DNA of 64,000 nt from Stenotrophomonas sp. UBA2629 (GTDB taxonomy: Bacteria > Pseudomonadota > Gammaproteobacteria > Xanthomonadales > Xanthomonadaceae). The notes under the pieces were generated by a model. That model was not told where the DNA came from. It ran no database searches and saw only the letters and a program-made list of their open reading frames with translations. Position numbers and translations under genes: made by a program. The first letter of the stretch is position 1. Each line of letters starts with the position of its first letter. Of the stretch, positions 18,516 through 27,366 are shown piece after piece. Where the stretch lies: contig DEOB01000008.1 of the NCBI GenBank assembly GCA_002359895.1, positions 311,928 to 375,927 of the forward strand. Direction: 5' to 3'.

Positions 18516-19856
18516 CTAAGGGGCTTGTAGAGAGCAACTGGGGAGGTAAGAGTTGCGGTAACTGTCATAGACCTCGTCGAAATCGTCATCGAGGAAGTGA
18601 TTGCCTGGCAGCATCCTGAGAGCTATCCGAAGACTGGCTGCACAGATGATAGTTCTCTCGGTTTCATCTAGCCTTCTAAGGGAGGCTGTACTCATAGAGG
18701 CCACATCAGACAGACTCATTCTGCGGGTTCGTCCCTTCAGCCTTATGAGTGATTCGCGGATCAAGAACGGCATCGCCGAATCCCCTTCAAAGCGCCCTTC
18801 GAAAGTGCAGCGGCCTTCGCTGACGTGGTAGTCATCCCATGAAGCGCCTCCAAGATCCTGGATCATGCCGGGCGGTAAGTGCATCGCCTTCCCGATCGCG
18901 TCAGATGAAGGAACGTATCCCAGTCCTGAGAACCAATGGACGTCTCTGGCGATGCTCGTTACGGTCTCCTCAAGCATTGGAAAACCCTCCAACTTCTTAA
19001 GAGCTCGGGGCGACTTCCACGGAGCGAAGAGCGGGCTAGAGGCAGCGACTAGCGGCCTGGTGAACACATCTATGACGCCCACACCTGCGCATGCTGCCAA
19101 GAGCATCAGCGTCGGAAGCGTAGCCTTCGACTTTCTAGCCAGAACCTGGTGTGCCAAGCCAGACCTTGAGTCTCCCCTGACAGGGGCGTCGCGGGTGTGC
19201 TCATCGTCGATGGTCGCTACGAAGATTCGTGGGCTATCCGAGGAAACCGGGTCTTGGTCTTCAGAAGAGCAGAAAAGAATAATCTCCTCGCATTGAACCT
19301 GAGTCCATTGCTGGTAGCGACTCTTCGTAGAGAATGTGGGTGTGCCGTGAAGTGGAACTCCGCAACGACGGCAAGATAGCCACCTACTCGGTTCCCAAGA
19401 TTTGCTCTGTCTCGCGCCGCACTCAGAACACTCGTCTACGACATCACACCCATGAACTGGGCAGATGATGCATCCGTGGAGTGAGAATATAAGTGGAACA
19501 TAGGGCTCGGTGATGTTGCTTTCCAGGCACAGCGGGCACCAGCGCACCCTTTGCGGATTGACCCCAAGGAATCCATTGCACGCGATTGGTCGGAGCCTGT
19601 GAAATGAGCTGCGTCGGGCGACAGAGCCGTCCATCAGCTTGGATAGGCCCTTGATGATAGAAGGCCAAGATGGGCTTAGGCCGTCGAAGACAGAGGGCCA
19701 AACTCCGGATCTTGGAAGATGCAAGAAGGAAAGAAGGGCCGGGATAGGTAGTCCGCAGCGTAGTGATTGCCGAGCTAACCATGATTGTAAGGACTCAGAC
19801 ATTACGGTGCCATATCCGATAGGAAGGTCGCCAGGGAGCGCGTTCCACAGCCTCAT
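18516..19856 (-). CDS. tniQ: TniQ-family transposition protein
   Basis: A 446-residue TniQ/TnsD-type protein that directs target choice in Tn7- and Tn5053-like transposition. The N-terminus has the usual LPGDLPIGYGTVMSESLQSWLARQSLRCG segment, and zinc-finger cysteines follow (CPLC, then CIICPVHG.. and CSEC, then SCRRCG) at about residues 120-200. The start overlaps the tniB stop by 4 nt, so it is coupled. The length is closer to longer target-binding TniQ/TnsD proteins than to minimal TniQ. Confidence 0.88.
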   Translation of the reverse strand: MRLWNALPGDLPIGYGTVMSESLQSWLARQSLRCGLPIPALLSFLHLPRSGVWPSVFDGLSPSWPSIIKGLSKLMDGSVARRSSFHRLRPIACNGFLGVNPQRVRWCPLCLESNITEPYVPLIFSLHGCIICPVHGCDVVDECSECGARQSKSWEPSRWLSCRRCGVPLHGTPTFSTKSRYQQWTQVQCEEIILFCSSEDQDPVSSDSPRIFVATIDDEHTRDAPVRGDSRSGLAHQVLARKSKATLPTLMLLAACAGVGVIDVFTRPLVAASSPLFAPWKSPRALKKLEGFPMLEETVTSIARDVHWFSGLGYVPSSDAIGKAMHLPPGMIQDLGGASWDDYHVSEGRCTFEGRFEGDSAMPFLIRESLIRLKGRTRRMSLSDVASMSTASLRRLDETERTIICAASLRIALRMLPGNHFLDDDFDEVYDSYRNSYLPSCSLQAP

Positions 19857-20839
19857 GGTTTGTGTATCTTCTTGGCTCCTATGCTGCTCGCACGAAGCAG
19901 TTCCTTAACAGTAGATGGCTCTCTACTTCTGTCGAAGATAGCGACGCTGTTCCACATCTGGTTTACGGCGTCAGCATGCTGGATTGACTTCATCAAATGA
20001 TCGATTGTGATGTGGCGCGATCCATGATGACTCGCGTCGTCGAAGAGTCGGCGGACCTGCCCTATGATTCCCGCTGTGGCTGCATGGATATGGCGGGCTT
20101 TTCTCACCAATTGATCGGTATCGGCTTCGTATCCGCTCAGCATGTTCTTTAGCATTAGAGCAAACTTGCTCGTATCCTCCTGTGTGAACAACGGATACGG
20201 TGGCAGCCAGATCTTGTGGATCCTACGTGAAAGTTCAACGGAGGAGTTCCAGAGCTCGGGCAATGTTTCGACGCCTACTAGTATTATTCGAACGCCGGCA
20301 TCCTCTCCCCAGGACATCAGGTTCTGGAGATGCTGTGCTGGTGTCTTGTCACTATGGTTCTTAAGCAGTGCTGTTGCATGTTCCACAACCAAGGTCTCCG
20401 TGTGATAGCTACGGGCCAACGAGGCGGTATGTGCCCACAAGGCAGCTTCGGTCATCCTTCTCTGTTCCGTTATGGCGAGCGAGGCGCGCACAACGTCATC
20501 GCTCATGTTCGAGTGCCACTTCTTTGACTCCGGGTCCGCGGGAAAGGTGAGCCACCGGATGTCCGGGTACATAATCGCCGACCTTATCGAAGCGACGAAG
20601 GCGAGTGAACTGAAGTAGGCTTTGTCGGGAAGCATGGCCATAACCCTTGCGATCGGTGTGACACCTGGGGGCCAGTGAGAACGATGCGCATATACACTGC
20701 TGCATGCGTCCGCGATGGCTGTGCTTTTGCCCGCTCCGCCCACACCGATCATGGCAATGAGATGGCCTGGAATCGTGCGCGCGATCGCGCTACCCAGTTC
20801 GGAACTCGCGGCTTCACCAAGTGGGTGGAATTGAGCCAT
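19853..20839 (-). CDS. tniB: TniB/TnsC-type AAA ATPase
   Basis: A 328-residue AAA+ regulator that links target selection to the transposase. The Walker A loop GVGGAGKST is at residues 32-40, TETLVVEHAT lies at the Walker B position (about 146-155), and VRIILVGVETLPELW is a sensor-like strand. It sits between tniA (6 nt gap) and tniQ (4 nt overlap), which is the standard tniABQ order. Confidence 0.9.
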   Translation of the reverse strand: MAQFHPLGEAASSELGSAIARTIPGHLIAMIGVGGAGKSTAIADACSSVYAHRSHWPPGVTPIARVMAMLPDKAYFSSLAFVASIRSAIMYPDIRWLTFPADPESKKWHSNMSDDVVRASLAITEQRRMTEAALWAHTASLARSYHTETLVVEHATALLKNHSDKTPAQHLQNLMSWGEDAGVRIILVGVETLPELWNSSVELSRRIHKIWLPPYPLFTQEDTSKFALMLKNMLSGYEADTDQLVRKARHIHAATAGIIGQVRRLFDDASHHGSRHITIDHLMKSIQHADAVNQMWNSVAIFDRSREPSTVKELLRASSIGAKKIHKP

Positions 20840-20845
20840 ATGGGA

Positions 20846-23275
20846 TCAGTTCTCGTGATAGCCCGAGATATCATCGACATCTATGTCTTCGAACTGACCT
20901 AGATCGAACTGGTTACCGATTTCTTGCGGTGAAGAAGTGGGTGCGCTTGCATTGGTATTGGCGGAAAATTCAGCCGCGCGCCGCGCCTTGTGAACACGTG
21001 CAACTTGTTTCTCCTCCCTCACAATGCGCCTGAGTATCGCTTTCCTCGAGCTCTCCCATCCGCTTGCAACAAGCTCGGAGACTGGCATTGAGGTTGTTTC
21101 CGCGGCGCCGCTGGCGAGAGCCTTGTACCAAGTTTCGCGGATACGAACCCAGCACAATGTTGGGTTGGCGCAATCCGCTAGTACCTCTCTAGGTTTCTCC
21201 GTACGAAGCGCGATCTGCATGTCACGATTCAGGAAGAACTGATTGCGAGCGCGGATTCCGTTAGATTCGTTGCTTGTCCAGCACTCGATTGGATATGAGG
21301 TTGCGATGAGAAAGTCATCATCGATTTTGCAAGGACTTCCGCCGTGTCCCAAGTGCTCCTGTTTAGATGCGTAGTCGGAACTGTAGCTGACCCCATCTGA
21401 GCGCAGGTTTTCACCAAAATCCGAGAACAGATAGTGCTCTATGGAAGCAAATATCTCGCTATAGGCAATAGCCGCAGTTTTGATGCTTTTGAAGCGTCCA
21501 TCTACTGCGCGCCCCCAACGATCGTTAAGTGTGTTCCCTTTAAGCCAGTGGGAGACATCTATGTTGATGTGATTCAAGAGGTCCTCTGCCGGCTGATTGT
21601 ATTTTGCAGCCGCAGTTGGGTTGGCGCTTAGGGCGAATCGCCCAATGGCGAAATTTTTGTGCCACTTGGACTCGTTCTCGGGCCCTCTATCCATGTGAAC
21701 AACAGTAGGAAGTTCGTGATTTCTTGCTACGTAGTCACGGTAGAGAAGCGCCAGACCTTGCGCTCGCTGGCTTCCAAATATGAAGCTGGCCGCGAGTGGA
21801 AGTCCGTGAGCGTCGCGTGCAACATAGACTGTGCCGCGATCCACTAACGTAGCGTCCTCTAGCTGCAGGATTCCGCGGACGTCCAAAGGAGTGGCATCAA
21901 TGTGGATCGTGTGACCGACTAATGGGCATGGCCTTGTACGATCCAATGGGTCAGACCTACGGGATACCTTCTGCGCGGCGCGGAGGCCGCCTCTTCTCAG
22001 TTCTCGCTTGACGGGATCGGCGGCGCTTAGCGATCTCGTCAAGGTTGTGCGGGAAACCGCTGGGATACCCCGCACTTGGCAATCTGCCTTGTACCTGGCC
22101 ACTGCTTGTATCTGCGTCATGAACTCGCCTCTTTGCCATCTGAGAGCGTACTCAGAGATCATTGACTTCTGTTCGGGCGAACTCCTGGGTACGCGATTTC
22201 CACATTTGGAGAAGCTTGGGATCAAGCTCCCAAGGACATCATGAGTAGCTGTCTCAGTGATCGTCCTCGCAAGGGATCTGAAGTGGGCGTTCCAAGGCTC
22301 TTGGCCAAGGTGCATACGATTTATACGCGCTAGACGGGAGAATCCACGTGTTAGGGCTCTATCGGAACAGTTCAGGGCTGGATCCGAAACTACTGGGGCT
22401 GAGAAGTTGGAGGACAGTTGATCGAGCCAGATTGAATCGAGAACCTCCATGTCATCCTTAGAAAAACCTAGGGGGAGATGTTCTGCTTCGATGGGGCGAC
22501 TTTTCAATGGCGCGTGGAGCTGTTCTGTAGCTATTAGGTAGATTAGGTGTTGCACAGTCGCGCTCGCTACCTCGGCAAGCAGGCTTTTAGCTGTGCGGGT
22601 TCGTGAGTTCATTCTCGCTAGAACATCACGGCAAATGCGGCGGAAATCCTCGGACTTGGGTGAGGACGCGATGTGATGCATCGCTTGCAGGTTGGACCGG
22701 TAAAAGGCCGAGTATTTAGGCGGGGCCCATACCCGATGATGTAGCCCTCTGTCAGCGCACCAGGCAGAGTAAGGGCCGTGGTCGTAGTGCATGCCGTTAT
22801 AGGTCCAATCGGGGTGTCCATCTGCGATCTTTGCTTCGAGCCATCCTAGCGACTTGCATTCCTCCAGCTGGATGCGATCCGTATAGATGACGAGTAGATC
22901 TGATGTGGCGCCAGTCACATGGCGTCTCCCATTTGGGAGAGTTCGTGCAACGCCAATCATGGGGACTTGGGTGTAAATGCAGATCACGCTAGGGTCTAGC
23001 TCACACTCATACAAGCGCAGCAGCTCTACGGAATGGCTCTCAGAGTAGATGCTCTTGCTGCTCTTCTCTGACACTTTGACGGAAACGACATTGTTGATGG
23101 CGCCCCTACCAACTTGGCGCGCCGGAGAACCCGCGATCATCCGTTCTAGTTCGCTCTGAACGGCTGCGCTGAGCCCCAGTCGCTCGTATACCTCTTGTCG
23201 TAGCCGCAGGTCTTCTGCAGCCGTGCGTTTGACTATCATCAGCGTCCTCGATCCAGCCCTGTTAGGGCTTGACAT
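20846..23275 (-). CDS. tniA: TniA/TnsB-type DDE transposase
   Basis: About 809 residues with a Mu-like integrase core. The catalytic triad is visible: Asp460 (HTIHIDATPLDV), Asp529 (TVVHMDRGPE) and Glu564 (NQPAEDLLNHIN), with 35-residue D-E spacing. Helix-turn-helix DNA-binding parts precede the core and a basic tail follows (KAILRRIVREEKQVARVHKARRA). ATG 23275 is preferred; ATG 23239 is possible. No TnsA-like gene is adjacent, so transposition would be of the Tn5053 (cointegrate) kind unless an unlinked nuclease helps. No resolvase was found. Confidence 0.92.
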   Translation of the reverse strand: MSSPNRAGSRTLMIVKRTAAEDLRLRQEVYERLGLSAAVQSELERMIAGSPARQVGRGAINNVVSVKVSEKSSKSIYSESHSVELLRLYECELDPSVICIYTQVPMIGVARTLPNGRRHVTGATSDLLVIYTDRIQLEECKSLGWLEAKIADGHPDWTYNGMHYDHGPYSAWCADRGLHHRVWAPPKYSAFYRSNLQAMHHIASSPKSEDFRRICRDVLARMNSRTRTAKSLLAEVASATVQHLIYLIATEQLHAPLKSRPIEAEHLPLGFSKDDMEVLDSIWLDQLSSNFSAPVVSDPALNCSDRALTRGFSRLARINRMHLGQEPWNAHFRSLARTITETATHDVLGSLIPSFSKCGNRVPRSSPEQKSMISEYALRWQRGEFMTQIQAVARYKADCQVRGIPAVSRTTLTRSLSAADPVKRELRRGGLRAAQKVSRRSDPLDRTRPCPLVGHTIHIDATPLDVRGILQLEDATLVDRGTVYVARDAHGLPLAASFIFGSQRAQGLALLYRDYVARNHELPTVVHMDRGPENESKWHKNFAIGRFALSANPTAAAKYNQPAEDLLNHINIDVSHWLKGNTLNDRWGRAVDGRFKSIKTAAIAYSEIFASIEHYLFSDFGENLRSDGVSYSSDYASKQEHLGHGGSPCKIDDDFLIATSYPIECWTSNESNGIRARNQFFLNRDMQIALRTEKPREVLADCANPTLCWVRIRETWYKALASGAAETTSMPVSELVASGWESSRKAILRRIVREEKQVARVHKARRAAEFSANTNASAPTSSPQEIGNQFDLGQFEDIDVDDISGYHEN

Positions 23276-23924
23276 TTTCTTAGGGACGAGCGAGGCTGAG
23301 AGCGCGAGGTCGGCAAGCCGCGCATATATGGAACCCGAGAGCTGCAACTCTCGGGTTTTCCTTTTTTACCTCACTCAGTGGGTACTGCTGCTGCGGCGTG
23401 CTCCTGCTGGGCGGAAAGTCAGAACATACCGGCTTATCCGCTTGTGGGCAATGTAAGTGACTGATTCGCAAAACTATTGTTTGATTATCTGATCAAACTT
23501 TCGTTGTAGGATCGGTATTCAATTTTGATGCGGGTCGAAGCGAAATTTTGGCGCCGAGCGTGCGACGCGCTTAGTTTCTTCAGTCGAAGCACTTGTCTAC
23601 ATGAGCGCGATGGTTGTCATTGCGTGTCTTGCTATATGAGCGCTCCGCATGCACCGGCTTTAGCTATCGTAGGGAATTCAGCGTTTAAACCGACTTACGG
23701 TCTCAACGCAGGCAGTCAGGCTGAAGCAATCGGCGGACACGAAGCGAAGCGGCGGGTAACTCCGTGTGCCTGATGCAGCTTCGACTCGGCCTTGCTTATC
23801 CCAAATTTGGGGCATTTCATGAGCTACTGCGCACCCATGCGAGGTGTGCTACTGTCACTTGGCCATGACCACGTTCTATCTCACAAGCTGCACCCGAATA
23901 CGGGCCTGATCGCATTCGATCAGC
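23276..23924. other. Gene-free region upstream of tniA
   Basis: About 650 nt with no supported gene. It holds the presumed tniA promoter and a hairpin terminator at 23334-23359. No motif of the ACCAWAGTTGTYG type was seen here. Confidence 0.5.
23334..23359 (+). terminator. Hairpin terminator pointing away from tniA
   Basis: CCCGAGAG (23334-23341) pairs with CTCTCGGG (23348-23355) and is followed by TTTTCCTTTTTT. No plus-strand gene ends here, so it may insulate the transposon end from outside transcription. Confidence 0.65.
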
Positions 23925-24027
23925 GCCCCTGTAGCTTACGTTGGTCAAAGCGCCGGCCTTATAAACCGGTGAGAGCACGCGCCAGATAAGCGCGGCAACG
24001 TCGGTTCGATTCCGACCAGGGGCACCA
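23925..24027 (+). tRNA. Unusually long tRNA-like gene, anticodon TAT (Ile, AUA) with an extra arm
   Basis: The acceptor stem GCCCCTG/CAGGGGC is perfect, CCA is encoded, and the D-arm (GCTT/AAGC) and T-arm (GTCGG TTCGATT CCGAC) are normal. The anticodon arm is CCGGC-CTTATAA-ACCGG (anticodon TAT at 23960-23962, last pair C-A mismatched). Between it and the T-arm lie 30 nt instead of 4-5. They form a second 5-bp/7-nt hairpin (CGCGC CAGATAA GCGCG, 23978-23994), so the total is 103 nt. It is not selC. A UAU-anticodon tRNA would read rare AUA codons. It may be a mobile-element tRNA or a rearranged pseudo-tRNA. Confidence 0.6.
23979..23993 (+). repeat. 15-bp repeat GCGCCAGATAAGCGC, copy 1 (inside the tRNA-like gene)
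   Basis: Identical to 24717-24731. It forms the extra arm of the tRNA-like gene. Confidence 0.7.
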
Positions 24028-24117
24028 CCTGCGTGTGACGTGAATCTTCGTCATGACGAAAGCCATCGTCTTCCTTGATAACGAAAGACCGGCCATGATC
24101 GCCACCGAACTGTCTGC

Positions 24118-24378
24118 ATGAGCGACCTTGGTGAGCCAATGGTGCGCAAGGTTGAGACCAACGACGCAGAGGTCAGCTACAAGGCTTGGCTGCGCACCAA
24201 GGTGGCCGGAAATTTCGCTGACTCTCGCCCGAAGATCCCGCATGACGAAGTGGAGCGTCGGATGGCCGAACGCGTCGCTGCACTGAAGGTCCGGGGGCCA
24301 TTCCCTGCTCATCGACGCGGCGCGTCTGCCTGGGCACATGGCGGTACGGAGTTCTCACCAAAGTTGCCACAGCCATGA
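24118..24378 (+). pseudogene. Antitoxin (stability-determinant/RelB-like) gene, C-terminally degraded
   Basis: Residues 8-60 (VRKVETNDAEVSYKAWLRTK and SRPKIPHDEVERRMAERVAALK) match the short antitoxin family paired with ParE/RelE toxins, which usually end soon after the PHDEV..RM helix. Here about 30 unrelated residues follow and no toxin gene is next to it, so this appears to be a solitary, decayed antitoxin. ATG 24139 is an alternative start. It lies between the tRNA-like gene and the right motif cluster. Confidence 0.5.
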
Positions 24379-24469
24379 AACCAAAGTTGTCTCAAGAGAC
24401 TGTGCGGCGAACCCATTGATCTAGTAGCGTTTAGCTCAATATTTCAAAGAATTGCGACCATAGTTGTCG
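24357..24469. repeat. Right-edge cluster of ACCAWAGTTGTYG motifs (candidate transposon end)
   Basis: Three copies: ACCAAAGTTGCCA (24357-24369), ACCAAAGTTGTCT (24380-24392) and ACCATAGTTGTCG (24457-24469), all on the plus strand. A weaker inverted match, GCCACTTTGGTGA, lies near 24621. They mirror the cluster at 3015-3082 and probably mark the tniA-proximal end of a roughly 21.4-kb transposon. Confidence 0.55.
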
Positions 24470-25136
24470 TTGTAACGAACGACTTTGCTTTCTCGTCTAG
24501 CTTATGTGCATGCAAAGAAAAGCCAGCGCCACTTGCCTCATGTTTCCAGCCAAAGGGTGTTGTACCCATCGCCTCGGTGACAGTTGCCACGACAGTGGTG
24601 GGTGCGGACTCATCGTGGCGGCCACTTTGGTGACCGTGGATGTCGCGAGCCGGTGGTGCAGCGAAGCCTGCAGAATCATCGTTGCTGTTTGCGGCGCAGG
24701 CTCATGCGGGCATTAGGCGCCAGATAAGCGCAATGCCGGTGCTTTCCCGCTGCAGGTACAGCCGTTCTGTCATTGGGCGTTGCTACGGTGAGCCTGCAGT
24801 GACAATGGGTGATGGCTCAACCCGAGGAGATAGACGCTGCCATTGCCCTCTGCCTCACCACAGCAGGGGTGCACGATGTGGTGCCGTATGGGCTGACCAG
24901 GCACGCACTTGATGCGTCTGCAGGACGGGAGGGCGGTGCCGGGTTGGTTCCATCGTCGGCGCATGTGGGGCCGAGGATGACGAATTAATTACACATTAAT
25001 CCGTTATCGATGAGCATCAAAAAACGCACTGTGAGAAATCCGATGCGTGCTGACAGGGAAAGTGGATACCTGCCCGGATGGCATTGGGGTAGATATCAAT
25101 ACCCGGTTTTTCCCCACAACAAAGGATGTGAGCTTG
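24470..25136. other. Gene-free stretch between the island and the catabolic region
   Basis: About 670 nt without a supported gene. It contains the second copy of the 15-bp repeat (24717-24731). An AAAGGATG Shine-Dalgarno-like segment precedes the next gene. Confidence 0.5.
24717..24731 (+). repeat. 15-bp repeat GCGCCAGATAAGCGC, copy 2
   Basis: Identical to 23979-23993 in the tRNA-like gene, in the same orientation, 738 bp away. It could be an attachment or recombination trace. Confidence 0.65.
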
Positions 25137-26063
25137 ATGAGTACGAATCAGGATGAGGCGGCTATCCGACGCGCTGCGACGATCTACGCGCTGGGTGTGG
25201 ATCGGAATGACAAAAGCCATTTGGCCCAGGTATTGACTGCCGATTGCGTCATCGAGGGGCCCGATTTCCGCTCGGTGGGTATCGAGGCAAACCTGGTGAA
25301 CATTGATCAGCTGCATGCGGCCTATCAACGCTCACAGCACCGCATCCACAACCAGCTTTACGTTGTGGACGGCGACCGTGCGTCGGGAGAAACCTATGGC
25401 ACCGTCGAGCTTCTACGGGTGACGGATGGCCGCGCGGAAATCGTCTCTCGGGCAGTGCGCTACCAGGATGAGCTGGTCCGCGATGACCAGACCTGGCGCT
25501 TTCGGTCGCGCCGGCTCCTGGTTGACTGGGAAGAAGTTCGCCCCGTTGCGGCTATGGGGGGAGCAAAGGGTCTTGCCGAGGTTGGCACCGTTGTTCAGGA
25601 TGAACGGATCAGCGTTGCGCAGACCGTCTACAAATATGCAACGGCTATCGACACGCGGGATTGGGATCTCTACCGGTCCCTCTTTACCGACGAAGTGGAG
25701 ATGGACTTTGAATCTTGGAACAAGGTGCCGCGTCATCGCATTCGCGCCGACGAGCTCAAAGAAAATATCCGCGGCTTTTTTGCGGGGCTTGATGCAACCC
25801 AGCACAGCATGAGCAACCCGATTGTCACGATCGACGGAAATCGCGCGCGCTGCGTGGTCTACATGCAGGCCGAGCATTTCCTTGACGACCAGCAGCCCAG
25901 CCGCCGCTATGTGATTGGTGGCTATTACACCGATGACCTGGTGCGGGTAGGTGCGGACTGGAAGATCGTCTCCGTCAAGCTCACCGCGTTTTGGACAGAA
26001 GGTGACATCTCATTCATGGCCGATGCCGTGGAGCGCGGTGTTGCCCGCCTGAAGGCGAACTGA
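25137..26063 (+). CDS. Tandem SnoaL/NTF2-like domain protein
   Basis: A 308-residue protein made of two cone-shaped NTF2/SnoaL-like domains (about 1-140 and 155-300). Each begins with a helix of the AATIYALGVDRND or AQTVYKYATAIDTRDWDLYRSLFTDE type and each has the F/L..DEVEMDFES-like strand. Single-domain relatives act as hydratases, dehydrochlorinases or ring-hydroxylating beta subunits. The tandem form could be a dehydratase or isomerase in the catabolic pathway. ATG 25137 follows an AAAGGATG ribosome site. It is convergent to the VOC/leuDC operon. Confidence 0.75.
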   Translation: MSTNQDEAAIRRAATIYALGVDRNDKSHLAQVLTADCVIEGPDFRSVGIEANLVNIDQLHAAYQRSQHRIHNQLYVVDGDRASGETYGTVELLRVTDGRAEIVSRAVRYQDELVRDDQTWRFRSRRLLVDWEEVRPVAAMGGAKGLAEVGTVVQDERISVAQTVYKYATAIDTRDWDLYRSLFTDEVEMDFESWNKVPRHRIRADELKENIRGFFAGLDATQHSMSNPIVTIDGNRARCVVYMQAEHFLDDQQPSRRYVIGGYYTDDLVRVGADWKIVSVKLTAFWTEGDISFMADAVERGVARLKAN

Positions 26064-26517
26064 TCGTACAGGCGTGTGAGGGCTGCCTGGCCGGTTGCAC
26101 GCTTTGATGTGCCGGTCAGCCAGCCACCCGTGCCAGCCAACGCTCAAATACACGGGGACGTGTCTGACCATGCGTGGACGTTGTACTCATTGGACGGTTT
26201 CAGTGGCGCTGTACTGGCAGCGCACCGCGCCGGATGCGGCGATCAGCGATCTCGCGCCCGGTCCACAGCAGCAACAGACCGCAGCCTCGCAGGCGATGCA
26301 TGTGCCGCAACCATCAGGCGAGCCGCTGCTCTTACAACGCTCGACACCGTCATGGCCAAGCCCCTTGCCGCCACCGCCTGCGGACGTGCTGAGCGATTTA
26401 GTGGATGTCACCACGCCGGTGCAGGTTTCCATGCGCTGAGTGCTGCGCATCTGCAGTGCTGATGCATGGCGGGTGCGGCTGTGTTGTTTCGCGCGTAATG
26501 CGGTTGGATTCGTTCGA
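26064..26517. other. Intergenic stretch between convergent operons
   Basis: About 450 nt. A Gln/Pro-rich open frame (26170-26439, plus strand) is present but has no recognisable family or ribosome site, so I do not call it a gene. Confidence 0.4.
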
Positions 26518-27366
26518 TCAGCCCAACAGTTCCACATGCTCACCCGCCGGCCCGCGCAGGCTGCGGCGTGGGCCGATGGTGCTCACTTGCCAACCGGCTG
26601 CGGCCAAGGTGGCGTCATCAACGGCTGGTAGATGCAGGCACAGGCTGTGCTGACCCGCGTGGCGCTGCATTGCAGTCGGCGGTAGGGTCACCTGGTCGAT
26701 CTCCACCATGCATTGGCCGGGCATCGGTATCACTGCCACCGGATAGCGGCCTTCCAGCGGTTGGCCGTAGGCGCGGTTGAGCACGGTGATCTTGGTATCG
26801 AACGACCAACCCTTGGCGCCGAGCAATGCTGACCACGCGCGCTGTGAGGCGTCGCGATCGGGCGTGGTCATCACCCCGATGAAAGTGGCGGCGACGGTGG
26901 CATCGGTCATTGGCAGATCAAACGGCGGCACCGGTGCTTTGATCTGTGTGAGGTAGAGCAGTTCGCCACACGGGCCCAGTACCTGTGCGGCACGGATGGC
27001 ATCGCTGAGTTCCAGGTTGGCCGCAGCGCCCAGCACGGTGAAGGGCGGCTGCAGGCCGGCGGCCAGCGTGTCGATGTCACCGACCAGCACCTCCAGCGAC
27101 AACCAACCGTGGCGGAACATCGGCGCGCTGATGACCGCGTGTGGATCTTCGATGACACGCAGCACTGGCTCACCAAGACTGTTGGCCAGCCACGCGAGTG
27201 GCGCGCCGGCCAGATGGTGCAGGTCGAGCGCTGCGGCATCGTCTGCGCTGAGCGTGCTGCGTTCGTGCAGGCGCATGGACAGTTGCGTGATGTAGGCATC
27301 GACCACCCGCTGCAGGTCTGGCGCGATCAACGTCGCGTGGACGATGCCTTGACGTGCGTGGCTCAT
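26518..27366 (-). CDS. VOC-superfamily protein (two glyoxalase-like modules)
   Basis: A 282-residue protein with vicinal-oxygen-chelate folds: the first module starts GIVHATLIAPDLQRVVDAYI and the second starts VAATFIGVMTTPDRDASQRAWSALLGA. This is the domain type of extradiol dioxygenases, isomerases and lyases that bind a metal between paired modules. Its start overlaps the stop of the leuD-like gene by 4 nt (ATGA), so it is the last gene of the gntR-leuC-leuD-voc operon. Enzymatic activity on a pathway intermediate is likely; the exact reaction is unknown. Confidence 0.72.
   Translation of the reverse strand: MSHARQGIVHATLIAPDLQRVVDAYITQLSMRLHERSTLSADDAAALDLHHLAGAPLAWLANSLGEPVLRVIEDPHAVISAPMFRHGWLSLEVLVGDIDTLAAGLQPPFTVLGAAANLELSDAIRAAQVLGPCGELLYLTQIKAPVPPFDLPMTDATVAATFIGVMTTPDRDASQRAWSALLGAKGWSFDTKITVLNRAYGQPLEGRYPVAVIPMPGQCMVEIDQVTLPPTAMQRHAGQHSLCLHLPAVDDATLAAAGWQVSTIGPRRSLRGPAGEHVELLG

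Noticed and set aside
23925..24027. selC (selenocysteine tRNA), suggested by the length
   Set aside because: The anticodon is TAT, not TCA, and acceptor/T-arm pairing is 7+5.
23959..24339. Minus-strand ORF containing a WSESNRR-like segment
   Set aside because: This is the usual spurious translation across a tRNA gene.
26095..26439. Plus-strand Gln/Pro-rich ORF between convergent operons
   Set aside because: No ribosome site, no recognised family, and composition explained by GC bias.
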